Source: Anisakis pegreffii (taxonomy: Eukaryota; Nematoda; Chromadorea; Rhabditida; Anisakidae). Taken from it: a stretch of 64,000 bases of DNA. A program made the position numbers and the translations under genes. The notes below the pieces were generated by a model. The model did no database searches and had not been told where the DNA came from. It worked only from the letters and a program-made list of their open reading frames with translations. This document shows positions 49,453 through 61,800 of the stretch, one piece after another. The stretch is taken from assembly GCA_035041965.1 (NCBI GenBank), contig JAPYMA010001215.1:62001-126000 (forward strand), written 5' to 3'. Each line of letters begins with the position of its first letter. The stretch's first letter is position 1.

Positions 49453-49754
49453 GTCCTTAATGCTTTCGTAATTTTGCTCATTCAGTGCGAACGATGTTAA
49501 AAATTAGTAGATGATACACATAGTCAATTATTCATTGTTCACTGTTAATTGTCAATATTTTTACAATTAGTCACTGCATTGCGTATTGCTTGCAAAGCGA
49601 TTCGGTTGAATGAATCTGCATAAGAAGTGTTTATTAAATCATCAATCACCCAGAGAAACAGCAGTTAGCATGTGGCATCAAAAAAAACACCAGCGCAATA
49701 TTGTATAGTTAGTATTCATAATGAGTTGGGGATATACGAAACTTGTTTGATCGA

Positions 49755-50887
49755 GAACATTATATATTTTGCCGAACAATTATAGTTAAATGAGGAGATG
49801 TAGATAATTTCTCAAGGATATACGGTTTGCAATATTCGAGCCTACCGTACCCTCAAGTTTGCCAGATAACATATGAAGATTTGTACACGAATCGATCCAA
49901 CGGAATCTCCAGATTCAGAAAAACATATATTTCGTTGAGCGATTTTGGTTTCCTGAGGAGATGAAGCTATTATTTTAGAGCCATTTCAATTAGCGCTGAC
50001 GAACTGATTCAAATAGATTGTATCACTATAGATCAATTGTATTCATGATTATAGTACTATTGGCGTTATGATCTTCAAGGTGCCGGTACTCTCAGGTTTA
50101 CCCGGTAAAATATGAACTTCTTTGCAGTTTCCGATTACTCAGAATCTCTACTTTCAGAATATCATATATAATGCCGAGCAAATATTATTAGATGAGGAGA
50201 TACAGCTAATTTCTAAATAATCTTCTCAAGTTTGCTCGGAAACATATTGATGTTTGTGAATCATTGGACTGAGCAGAATCTTGGCTTTCTATAACTGAAA
50301 AGCTCACCAGAAAATTCCGCCTTTGCGAGGAGATATAGGTATTTTTCTGATGCTATAGGGGTTGGCACATTCAAACCCACCATATTCTATGCTTTGACCA
50401 GTGACATATCAATTTCTTCACACCAGTCGATCATGCAGAATCTCTGCATTAAGAAAAATATGTATTTTGTCGGGCGATTTCGCTTAATTGAGGAGGTATA
50501 GCTATTTTATTAAAGCTATCTCAACTAGCGCTGAGGTGCTCTTGATCAATTGCATTCATTATTATAATACTACTGGCATTACGTTCTTCAAGGTGCCGGT
50601 ACATTCAGGTTTAACCGGTAACATTTGAACTTCTTTGGAACTTCCGATTACTCACAATCTCTACTTTCAGAGTATCGTACATATTACCGAGCAATTATTA
50701 TTAGATGAGGAAATATAGCTAATTTCTCTATGATATACGAGTTGCCATTTTCAAGTATACCGTCCTAAGGTTTGTCCAGTAAGGTATGACTTTGTGTACA
50801 CCATTCTTTCCATCGAAACTCCTATATTCAGAAAAACATATATTTTATTGAGCAATTCGGCTTTCTTGAACAGATGTGGCTGTTTTC
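49755..50887. repeat. Diverged tandem array, period about 530 bases
   Basis: Two main copies with an offset of about 525-537 bases, each made of three related sub-units that share GAGGAGAT(A/G)TAG, AATCTC and TTCAGAAAAACATATAT-like text. The best-matching parts are about 49953-50165 against about 50490-50690, both containing TTCAAGGTGCCGGTAC and ACTTCCGATTACTCA-like blocks. It is flanked by two direct copies of AATCTTCTTTGCCTT (about 49415 and 50893), the second being a partial copy of the foldback right arm. No open frame of note. Confidence 0.7.
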
Positions 50888-50975
50888 ATATAATCTTCTT
50901 TGCCTTGGCCAGCTTCTGTTTATTTAATTCAAAATATTTTGAAAGAACATTAAAGGATGAAGGGCTAGCACATTA

Positions 50976-51047
50976 GAAAACTGATAAAGTTGATATTGAT
51001 TATGAATCTGTTAGGATTCATAATCAATATCAACTTTATCAGTTTTC
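50976..51047. repeat. Perfect palindrome, 33-base arms and 6-base loop
   Basis: The arm at 50976-51008 (starting GAAAACTGATAAAGTTGATA) is the exact reverse complement of 51015-51047; the loop is TGTTAG. It is immediately followed by ATACCGGCACCTTGAAG, itself the reverse complement of a block in the tandem array. A transcript would form a fully paired hairpin. Confidence 0.97.
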
Positions 51048-51099
51048 GAATACCGGCACCTTGAAGAGATATAATTCCATTTTGTTCCTCTACTTGCAG

Positions 51100-51436
51100 A
51101 TTTTTGAATCAAACTTCTTTCTGCTGCGCGGAACTCTTATTTGCCTATGTTTTTTATGGTGCTATGTTGCTGTTAGCACTGGATACTGCTTTACCATTGC
51201 TGCCTATGATGATTCACGTTACTATTGTAATACCAAAAATTATTCTGCATTTAATATCAGTATATCATTGCTTTCCACTTAACCGGTAGTATTCATTAAC
51301 AATCGTGTCTTGTAATTCTACGATTTTGTTGTGTTGTTGCACAGGGTCTGTTTGAAAGGAAATAGAATGTCGATTTAAAAAGAGTTGTGTTGCTTTCGGT
51401 GGATTTCAATTATTTCTTTGCAAAGGATAAGAACAT
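51100..51436 (+). repeat. Orphan inverted copy of the hsp70 3' flank
   Basis: Similar along its whole length to 45526-45859 but in the opposite orientation. No hsp70 coding sequence precedes it on the plus strand; that position is occupied by the palindrome and the tandem array. The poly(A) hexamer is changed to AATAGA. It is probably what remains of a second, divergently arranged hsp70 unit, or of a duplicated and inverted flank. Confidence 0.85.
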
Positions 51437-52486
51437 GTTTTTGTTGACACATATTTATTAATCATGAACTGCTTTATGACTCAAGAAGGCAGAGGGATAT
51501 TGATTTTTACAATACATTCAAACACAATACAATTCATCATCATTTTTGTTACTACTAGCGATAAATCAGATTTGCAAATTTTGGATGGCGTGCAAATGGA
51601 ACGAACACATAATACATAAAAGAATTTGCACAAATAAATAATTAAATAGTTTCACATCAGCGCGATTACGGTTTACAGCTAGAACGAAATACACAGTGAA
51701 ATGACATTCTATCGATGCTCGTGAGGAGAATCGACTCACAACAATGACAAGAAAATGATCTGAGTAAGTAAATACATTTCACTTCGGCACGAGTAGAGAT
51801 GAATAAATTCACATCAGTGCAAGTAAGGTTTAAAATTGGAATTATAGATGAGATTTCTCTGAGAGGGAAATCAACAGTAAAATGAAGAAATGAATTCTAT
51901 CAATCATAGAGTTTCCACATTTTCCTTGATTCTGCCTCGCTAATGATAGTAAAATTTCATCCATTACCAATTCGTTCAAATTTCAAACTCTACTTGTGAA
52001 CATGAAAATATACGATTAAGATTGTAATATATTTACAGAAGAGAGACAGACAGCTGATCAAAACATGTCAATATGAAATATTTTGTTCATGAGTTGCAGC
52101 GCAGTTATTCGAAAGCTTCCTCGAGATCATTACAGCAAAGAATATAAAGGTGAGTGCCATTGCATCATTTCCATTTTTCGTTAATGATGATTTAGACCGT
52201 TAATGCTGAAAGTAGTTCATTTCAACGGTATCATTTATTCTCTTTAATAAGAAAATAAACAAATTTTTCTATCGACTCAACTATGCCAATTGTTGACAGC
52301 CTAAACAGCAACTGCGACTACAATTTGACTTCCTTCTTTCGAGGATGACACAACAGAACTGACTGCTGATTGTGAGCATACAGCATGCTCCATAAACAAT
52401 TCGAATACTAACCACCTGCCAATATTAATTTCATTCTGGTAGTGCACTCGCAAAGTTCAATAAGAAGGAATCCATCAAAAACTCAC
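51437..52486. other. Gene-poor interval
   Basis: No gene recognised. Short phrases such as TTCACATCAG(C/T)GC recur at about 51650 and 51810, suggesting small-scale duplication. It includes the 3' flank of the following minus-strand gene. Confidence 0.45.
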
Positions 52487-55215
52487 CTAATCAGCGTAAA
52501 CTTCTGCAAGCACTTTACGAGTCCTTCTATTCCTTTGCGGACTTTTCGGCGGCAGGAACGATACCTGGTGTCCGGCTGAACGAGTCTTCATCCTCGTTAT
52601 CCGACTACTCGATTCATCTTCTTCATTGACCGTCGAGAGCTTCTTTTCTGAGCGTGTACTTCCTTCGTCGGCCATTTTCCTTGATCTCGTTCCACGCTTT
52701 GGCGCATAACTGTTCATCGCGAGTAATTGCTCGGCGTTTCCTTCATCATTCTCATTCAATTCGTTCCCTCCAGCCCTTCAAAACAACACACTGCACCGTT
52801 GTTTCCAGTAACCAATTAGAACTATACACAATCAAGTAAAAGAAAGATCAAACCGATACTATCCAACTGATACAACTGCTACGTACATTTCTTGGGAACT
52901 CCCTTGAAAGTCTTTCTTGGTTTCAAAACTTTGGAAATTTAAATAGTGTTGCAATCTTTCGATTATGAGATCCAAAGGGAAAACTGTTCTGAATATGTCT
53001 GACAGTGGAAACATACTCAGACTTGATCCGACGCAGTGAATTTTGAAGTCTCATGATCGTTTTTAATGACAATTTGCACAGTTGCGCATCTAGCTCCTCG
53101 TCGTCAACTCCGACGTTTATCATTTCGCAGACCTAAATTAAGATCTCATAAATAGATATACAACATGATATGTCATAGTCAGTGAACCGTAAGCTAAACC
53201 AAACTGAGAATAAATGTCGTACTGAAGACGGAACAGCTCATTCCATCTTTAAATAATCGATCACCAAGTACTTCAGGTAATCACTCAATTTGAACTTCAA
53301 TTGAATTCTGGGAAGGAAACAATCTCCAGGCAACGAAAGACTACAGAGAATAAAATCCCATAACAAGTCAATATTGATCTTGCAAAAGTTATTCTCGTGA
53401 ACATGAAAAACTGCATGATTTCGTGTCATCAAAAAAGATTACCGAGTCGACCTGAGGTTTTTCGACACTCGCTACAGATGGACTTCTGAATGCAATCTTG
53501 TCGTTGAAACGAACTGACTTCTGCAACATTAGAAAATAACAGATCAAAATGAATGCATTAAAATTGACCATAAATCAATCTGTCGAGAAGAAGCTCGAAA
53601 TGTACTCACAGGAGTTTTTTTACAAGAAGATCTGAGAGTGGAATTCGATGGTGTGCACGAAGAGGATGCACCAATTGGAGTAGACAATGGTTGGGGTTCA
53701 GATGAATCGAAAATGCTTGTCGATATTCTTGGAGACAGGAATGTGGCAGCTGTAGTGTGACTTTTAACAGTTATATCCATAGGATTGATTCCATTCGGGA
53801 ACAGAGAAAGACGTTCACGCTGACGCTGCAAGCAATCAATTTTCTATTACTCTATTATTATTATTACTAAGGTTAATTACTATCATTACCTCTACTACCA
53901 ACAATTTTTGATATTAAAAAATGATAAAAGTGGACGAACCGCATATGAAGGCCTGCCAATAATATGTGCAATTGGTTTGTGATTGATGATATCGAATAGA
54001 GATTTTGCATCTTTCTCGAAAGGTATACCCACAGAATCAACTTTACCGGCCGCACTTGAGTTCTTCTTTGAAGTGCTTTGTGAGGGTCGAAGAGCCTGTA
54101 AGGAACGCTGAAATGTTGAAAATTAATGAAACTCCAACATATTCACCTAGCTTAGTCGATCATTTGCGAAAATCTAATACATTTTGATTCAAACCATAAC
54201 TTGATTGAACAATTTTACAAGCACTCTGAATCATTATCACAATCCTAAAATTCTCAGAGGATACGTTAAGGAATTAACAACACCTTAATTGCATGATGAT
54301 GCAACGGAATTGTTGATGCAAACAAACTTTGCACATTTCTTGTGGACTGAACTGTAGCGAAATGTGATAATACTTCTTTATGAATCAAGAATTCCACTTA
54401 CAGCTGTTGGTGGAGGCCTCCATGCGGCAAAAGATTTTTTGACCTGCTTGATTTCCTTTCCATCCGCATTTTGAGTGCAGTTCCTTGAATCTGATACGCC
54501 TGAATTTGTCGAGATTGTTTTCGGTTGCGTTGTTGGAACGGGAATTGAAGAAAACGTTGCTTTACAACCATCAACCAAACCCATCAGCTGCTCCTTACTG
54601 TACGAGTGAACAGGAACTCCATTGAATTTACTAAAAAATATCCGTTTTGTGTTCACAGATGAAATCAGCGAATTGATTCATACATTGAATCCCAGAATCT
54701 ACAATGTATTCACGCTGCCACAAACGAACAGGTGAATGACCAGGCCTTACATTGGAACATTTTACCACATTTCAATGGTAACTGAAAGAGTGCCGATTAA
54801 CTCCCGTTCCGAAATTCAGCGAGTTTAAGTGACCTCATCCACAACTCAAGCTAATGGAAACTTCAGTTCACGTTCACTCAAAAGTGTCACAAATGACTAA
54901 CGTAAACTTGCGACCCGCTTCGAGCATTCTTCGTCTTTTCTCAATTGCTGTCAATTTGTTGTTCGTCTCCTTCACTATACCACCGGCCAGTTTCTTCTTT
55001 TTACTGCAATAAGTCAGTATTAAATGAAACAAGCTGATGGAAGAAAATAATTCTCTACTCACAAATTCGCTGAATCTCATAAAAACAACAATAAACGTTC
55101 GTGCGGTGACGATTGACACTAACAAAAGTGAAAAAATTGATAAGAGTTTTCAGATTCATACTGGAAAGTGAGTGAGCAGTTCAAACCTTGGTTGAGTCCT
55201 TTGTGTCGGAGCCAT
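52487..55215 (-). CDS. Unrecognised basic, probably nuclear protein
   Basis: Eight minus-strand exons, 55215-55187, 55003-54902, 54630-54402, 54095-53940, 53825-53610, 53520-53443, 53132-52985 and 52767-52487 (stop), give 412 residues with a continuous frame. The N-terminus is MAPTQRTQPSKKKKLAGG with a Lys/Arg-rich stretch containing AIEKRRRMLEAGRKF, then NGVPVHSYSKEQLMGLVDG. The middle is Ser/Thr/Pro-rich with many SP/TP sites (FLSPRIST, SVRFNDKIAFRSPS). A short helical part, AQLCKLSLKTIMRLQNSLRR, precedes a charged C-terminal tail ending in SPQRNRRTRKVLAEVYAD. Composition and basic clusters suggest a chromatin or cell-cycle protein regulated by proline-directed kinases. That is inference; no family was identified. 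The last junction (52985/52767) is the least certain. Same strand as, and 666 bases downstream of, the ABCD4 gene. Confidence 0.72.
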
Positions 55216-55881
55216 CGCAATAAAACTGTTTCCTTATTGCTATAAAAAATATCCAAATGAAATTCCTGGAAATATGAAAACCTTTCAATGATAACCTTTC
55301 AATTCATCATACCCGGAATTGCCAAGTGATTCAAAGCGTTTTGAGCATTTGAATTTTCCCGCTCGAGTTGTCCGTGTGAGATGTGACGAATCAACGGAAA
55401 TAAATGAGAGGAAGTGCGTTAGAACACTTATGCTCTCACCGTTCTTTCAATCACTCACACTACTACGATGGATGAAACGAACAGTACCAAACGGAAACGT
55501 TAACTGCTATCGCGGGATCCTTTGAAAGTAACTGGACACCTCCAAATTCTGAGAAATGAAAAATGAACCGTCAGGCAACGCTGCATTCTAGCGAATGAAT
55601 GCGCAGCGATAAAATAATTCCAATTCATATGCTCCTTTTTTATTCCCGTTTTACAAAATACAATTCATATGAACATGCAGCTATGAGACATTCAGATGAA
55701 TGTCACATATCAGTTTGTTGCGGGGAATTTCGTAGATCACGATCTCGAATCGAAACTCAAAAGCGGAACGCCAAGCCAAAGCAAACTTCGTGCTAATATT
55801 TATTCATTTTAAAGAACAATCAAACAATTATTTCGAATGTCACTATTATTGCAGTTGTTAACATCTAGGTAATGATACAAA
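55216..55881. other. Intergenic space between ABCD4 and the orphan gene
   Basis: No gene seen. On the minus strand an AATAAA (plus-strand TTTATT at 55799-55804) lies about 80 bases after the ABCD4 stop and is its likely poly(A) signal. The remaining sequence would hold the promoter of the downstream gene. Confidence 0.5.
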
Positions 55882-58800
55882 TCAAATTTCAAGATTTTTC
55901 TCAATATCACGCAACCACCATCCACCATCACCGGTCAAATGCAGCTCTACATGATGGAACTGTCGCAGTGATTGTCGATGCCCTACCGACACCATGCTTA
56001 TACCTCTCTGCAAACAGAATAATGATTACAGCAATTACGCGATCGGAGTGTTTCTGATCAGCCATCAGATTTTATTTCATCAAACAGTGAATTATTATGA
56101 GATTAAGTCTGACAGTAACGGATTTCTAAAAGCTTCAAATAAATTTATAAATTTTCGTTGGAAGCCTTAATCTTAATTCCACTGATGAGCGCGGATCAAG
56201 ACATTACAATATTTTGACAGAGCCGAATGATGAAATGCTTTCGAGCCACGATATGTAAATTTTGAATTAACATTGAAAATCAAAATTTGCGTTTGTCTGT
56301 CCTGTTCTTTCGCAGTTTACGGAGTCTTGTCAGTAATTGCAGCACCTCGGCTGTCAGAAAATCTGGAAGTCTTATAGTTAGACTGATTATTTGATAACCT
56401 CATGAATAATTTTGTAAAGATTCATCTCCATGTCGTAGCCAAGTGCACTGGTGGACTCATCGAGGAAAACAATTTTGGGACAATGATACAAAACTCGTCC
56501 AATGCATAATCGTTGCAGTTCACCCCTTGAGAACGTTTCTTGCCTGTAATTGGAGAACATTGGGGAAATTCAAATCGAAGAAAAATACCCAAGTCAAAAA
56601 AGCACTCATTACAAACAACAACAGTGCACTGTTTTACCAGTCTGCATCAAACGGTTCATCCAAACCCGAACAACGCTTCAGTGCATGCGTCATACCGATA
56701 TCCTCCAATATATTCCTCAATTTCGGAATTTCTGGAATATGAATACTTTTTTCGATGAACTATTTTTAAATTTTTGTGAGTAAAATTATAATGTCGTCAT
56801 CAAAGTCTCAAATGTTCAATTTCAAATATGAGTCGATGAAATGCGTTTATGTATTTGTTTGAAATGAAACACAATTTGGACGTCGTTGATTGCATTCACT
56901 GCATTCATTCAAATTTTGCATTCATTCCTTATGATAGAAAAGCTGGCATTATTTGATTCGAACGATGATCTGAAGTGTACAGCACCTTTCTCATCAGCTT
57001 TAGCTTTTGATGGATAAACGATCTGCTGTCGTAGTGTTGTCGATCCACTGGGAAAGTATGGATTCTGCGGTATGAAGAGCATGTTCGAAGGCACGAATTC
57101 CGAATAACGTTCAATCGAGCCTAAACACGAGGAAATTCCAAAATTCACAAATACTCAGTTAATGATATTTATTGGTCATGCAAAAAATTCACTGCTGGAA
57201 TGAAGCAAACTGCAAACGAACTTATGTATCCATCCATCATTACAACGCATCCAGAACAGCAGTGACGAACGAATTGTCTATAAACTTATGCCTGCTAGTA
57301 ATTTAATACTGATAGCCTTACCTAAAAAACACGGCCATAGATCAGCCAAAACCCTCAGAATTGATGTCTTCCCAGTACTGCTGTCACCCGTGATCAATAT
57401 GTTGTGATCCAGTGATATATGCATTGTTAATTCTGCAATTTTGCAACACAAATCTGATTATTCATTTAAGTGAATACATGAAGTGCATGGAATAGAATCA
57501 AAAAATGTATTTGGTTCTCTGTCGTTCCAAAGTTTGTGTTCAGCAGAATAGCAATCACAACTAATCATATTGTCAACTGAATTGAAAACGATGAGAATTT
57601 TTTTAAAACCACAAGATCAAGTCGTTTTGGAGGAGGAGGATATTATGGGGGATGAGGAAAAAAACCTCGGTTTCCTCCAACTCTAGTGTGAATCGATAAA
57701 CTTGAATAATAGCTGACCGTTAACAAGAATCGAATCCGAAGTGCCCTGTTTTGAAATGCACACAGACAAAAGATCCATAACCATTTTATCGTCTGGACGA
57801 AGTTCATTGCTTGAACTGAAAAAAGTTTTTCTTAGCATTCAATTGAATTCATAGTGGCCTGGAGGCACGAAATAATTGATTGAATAATCTGCTAGATGAG
57901 CAACGATGTTCTGCAACTACAAATGCAGTTGCTGAATTTCATTCGTTTTCATTCATCTTAAAGTGATATTCACATGCAAATTTGAACTCATTCTAGTAAT
58001 TGCTGTGCAAATTTTTTCTAACAAAACAAAATTTTATCGACAATATTTCTGAATTTTTACTCGTCGTTTTTAAGCAGGCTCTCTTTCTCGGCGTCCGATA
58101 AGCAATTTAATTCGCTTACGTTATCATCGTTGCTGTGTCTTTTCTGAAATGTACACTTTAAATAAGCATTCTCTTGTTGGACAATAAACTTTCGATCATT
58201 GATAATAAGAATCTTTTGATAGGCACAGATTTTCGTTGCAGAAAAGTACTCCTTGCAGATTTTCGTTACACAATTTTCAGTTCTTCATCACAAGTACTGG
58301 TCAATGAAATGAGCAAATGAGACGATGAGAATAACTAGATATTGCTTATTGTCAATAAACCGTAGGCTTAGTGTGAGAAAATTTGCATTGGTTTTGCATG
58401 TGATAACCTGCATCTTCACTTGGGTATTTGCATGTGCATTTATAACCTTCACTTGGACAGAGTCGATCATTAGAGACAAACCCTATTCTCGACTATGTTC
58501 TTACAAGCGAATCAATCGCTTATTGAATGGTAGGTTTTGCTAGCGTATTCACAGCATTAAAGCTATTCCGTAGCAGTGCTGCGTTGTTGATTGTATAGTT
58601 GTCTGGCTCCAACCCGCTCACTTTTTGCTCAATACAAACGTTGGACTCAAGCAACTAGCACTACTAATCACTCCAATGATGATACACCCAGCTCACTGAT
58701 AAAAACTGAAGCACAACTTTTGTTCTTTGTCTGAGGAGTCTTTAAAATTTTGGATTAACGCTATTTTATTGCGGTGAATTCAACGATGCGTAATATTTAC

Positions 58801-61800
58801 TTGCTCTGTTATGAAACCATTTCGGGATTGTGAAGATTTTTCATTTTCATCCACAATAACATGTATCAAAGAATCCTCATCCTTTTTCTGATTATTTCTC
58901 GACGAAGATTCATTCAAACGTTTCAATTCTTCGTATAATCCAATTACACTATAAACATAAAATTATCACGAAATATATACTGATTCACCATTCCAGATTC
59001 GTTGACGAAGAAGATGAGAGCCAAGGAATTTTTAATCACAATGACTGCATGTCAAAGCGTACGCATTGGAACATGGAGTTTGCAAATAAATTCGTTGAAA
59101 ATATTGATTGAATCAAATAATTTTTCAGAGTTGCATAGAACTAACCGATGCGTGACCCCGGCCACATCTCCAAAATTTTCAGCTAATGCAACAAGTCGTG
59201 TAAAGCTGTAGATTAGGTACAAGTAGAAGAAAACATTCTGGAACAACGATCATATTATAACGAACATAGGTAGAAACTGATCGAGTTGCATGAAATATCT
59301 CTATTGCCCCAAACAATACTCCCTTAGACCAGGTTAACGACTCTACGTTGGTTTTGTGCTTTTGGTGGACTTGAATATCTCACGGTGTGATTATTTTCAT
59401 AGGTCAACAAGGCTAAAATTCCATTGCTCAATTGTTCTTCGATAAGAAGACTCAATTCAAATGCAGCGAATTCAGCTGGATATTACGCATTCATCAAAAA
59501 GACAATAAAGTAAGCATTTTCGCCTTTTTTCTTGATACCACAAATTCGGAGCTGAATTTTATGCTTAAATTGAGATTGAAATGTATAAATATTGAACATT
59601 TATCATGCTAATTTAACATTACTCATCAATAGATGAGAAAATTTTTTTCCTAAAAGAATGCTTCTCACCTTACTTATGATACCGGATAGTTCGGTGGCTG
59701 AGAGATGATCGAAATCATGAGTCAGAAAGATTGGAATAGCAATCAACAGATAACTCAGTGTTCCACCAAAATAATCAAATATACTCGTTGCCACTGAAAT
59801 ATATTCATGAACTTCTCCAATTGCAACATTGCCCACGCTTGCTTTCAGTTTGTAAAAACACATTCCGATAGAAGTTTCATTCACAAAATCAGTCAGAAAT
59901 AACGTCTAATATCTCATTCTTCGTAATTCTCATCTCTATCTCATAATCATTCATAAAAACAAAAATTAAAGTTGCGTTTCTGCAACACAACGATTCAGTC
60001 TGGCCAAGCTGAAGGGTCTCTTTTGACGTTCATCATTCCGCATTCATGATTTGATATTGTTTGAATCAATGTTTACATCACATCCTTAATATTATATTAA
60101 TTTCATCAAATTCTAATCTCTGCATAATCTCGGAAAATGATATTGTTTCCATGTCAACGCTTACAAAGCATGCATGCTGAAAATTTCGGAAAAAGTTACA
60201 CACACGATAGGAATGTACGCCAAGCGATCAGTTTCTTTTGGACACCAATGAGAATGTCAAGTTTTTGATCTGTAATCTCATTTTCAGTGTTGTCTGCACG
60301 ATAGAAAGCGATCGATTCTATGTTCGCTCGCACTTCACAATGTTTTGCCCTACAAATGATAACCAATAATACATCTGCAATTATAAGTCTTGAAACTTTC
60401 AACCGAACAACTTCATTAACTACTTGTTTGAGCATCCAAAAAAAATGCATTCACTGATGAATCTAATAAAAAATTCCGCCAGTGAAGACAGCAATGATTT
60501 TCACCAAATGGCACTCAAACGAATAAGATTAACGCCGATATTCAGTAGAAGACGCTATAAAGACACTATCCATGTGCCAGGATTTCTTGCAAAAAATTGT
60601 GAAAACATTACGATCGAATGAAATCTACCTTAAATCACCCTCTCTCTGTTCTTGCTCATTAACGAGACCGACGATTGGTGAAAGGATTAATTTGTTGACA
60701 ATTGTTGACGAAGCAAAATAACCGTATATCGTTAGAGGACCTATCCAACCTGAACTATAATTAGATTTTTAGCGAGAACGTTCGCGATATGTTCATTACC
60801 ATAGGTTTTAGCAATTTTAATGTAACCATCCAAAATTCAAAAAAAAACTGTCCAAACATTTCATTTCATTTCTTTAGGAGATGACACTTGACATACAGAA
60901 TTTTAATGTTCACTCATTCTTCTGTTATTGACTCATAATCAGCATAAAACTGTTCGGATGTCGTCGAGAAAGGCAAAAAGTTGCATAAAAAAAAGAACTG
61001 TCAAAATCGGATTCATATTGAACTTAAGTAAAACCGACCACGGTAGATACCTGTCATAAGTAAGGTATGTATAATAGCCAACAATGAAAGGTGCCATGAT
61101 AATAGGCGTAAAAAGCTCTTGAATGAGGATTCGAGTTAATTTCTCAGTATCTTGTGTCATTCGTTGATCACTGAATCAAATTTAAATTATTCCTCAAACA
61201 AATTCATTTGAGAAGGTTGATTCATTCTGATGAAGCAGATATATTTTGATAATTCTACGGTGGAATTCACTTGATTTATGCGGATAAATCGTCAAAAACA
61301 CATGAAAAGTTCCAAACGTAATATTTTTATTTATTTATTTTCATTTGTATTTTTTCATTTTCATTGCTTATTCTCACTTCCACTAGGAATCTGTACTATA
61401 CATCTTCTGCAGGATCGTTCTGCAAGAAGAAATACGACCAATTTGAAGTGTGTTTCTCTCTTCTCTTCCAGGGACAAATTCAGCACTATTGAGAACTGTC
61501 AAAATTTTTCTCAAGCAGTAAATGTAACAACATTATCGTCTTGTACTCTTACGAAAGCAAAACGGCTTAAAATCGTTCAAATGGACAATCAACCGATTCT
61601 GATCTAATATAAACATTATTTGCTATGACTGTGATGAAATGTGACACAATGATAAATGAAACTGAAAATGCTAACGGATTATCGAATTGCTCAGAGGTCA
61701 CATTCAACCGGTAGTAAACTTGATTGCTATAATATAATCTATGCAAAGTATTCGCACACAGTTGACGACACTTAAGGTAGAGAAACGATGTTGCATACTT

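Noticed and set aside
49061..49500. Pair of similar frames on opposite strands (61 and 88 codons)
   Set aside because: They are the two arms of the foldback repeat read on opposite strands, not genes.
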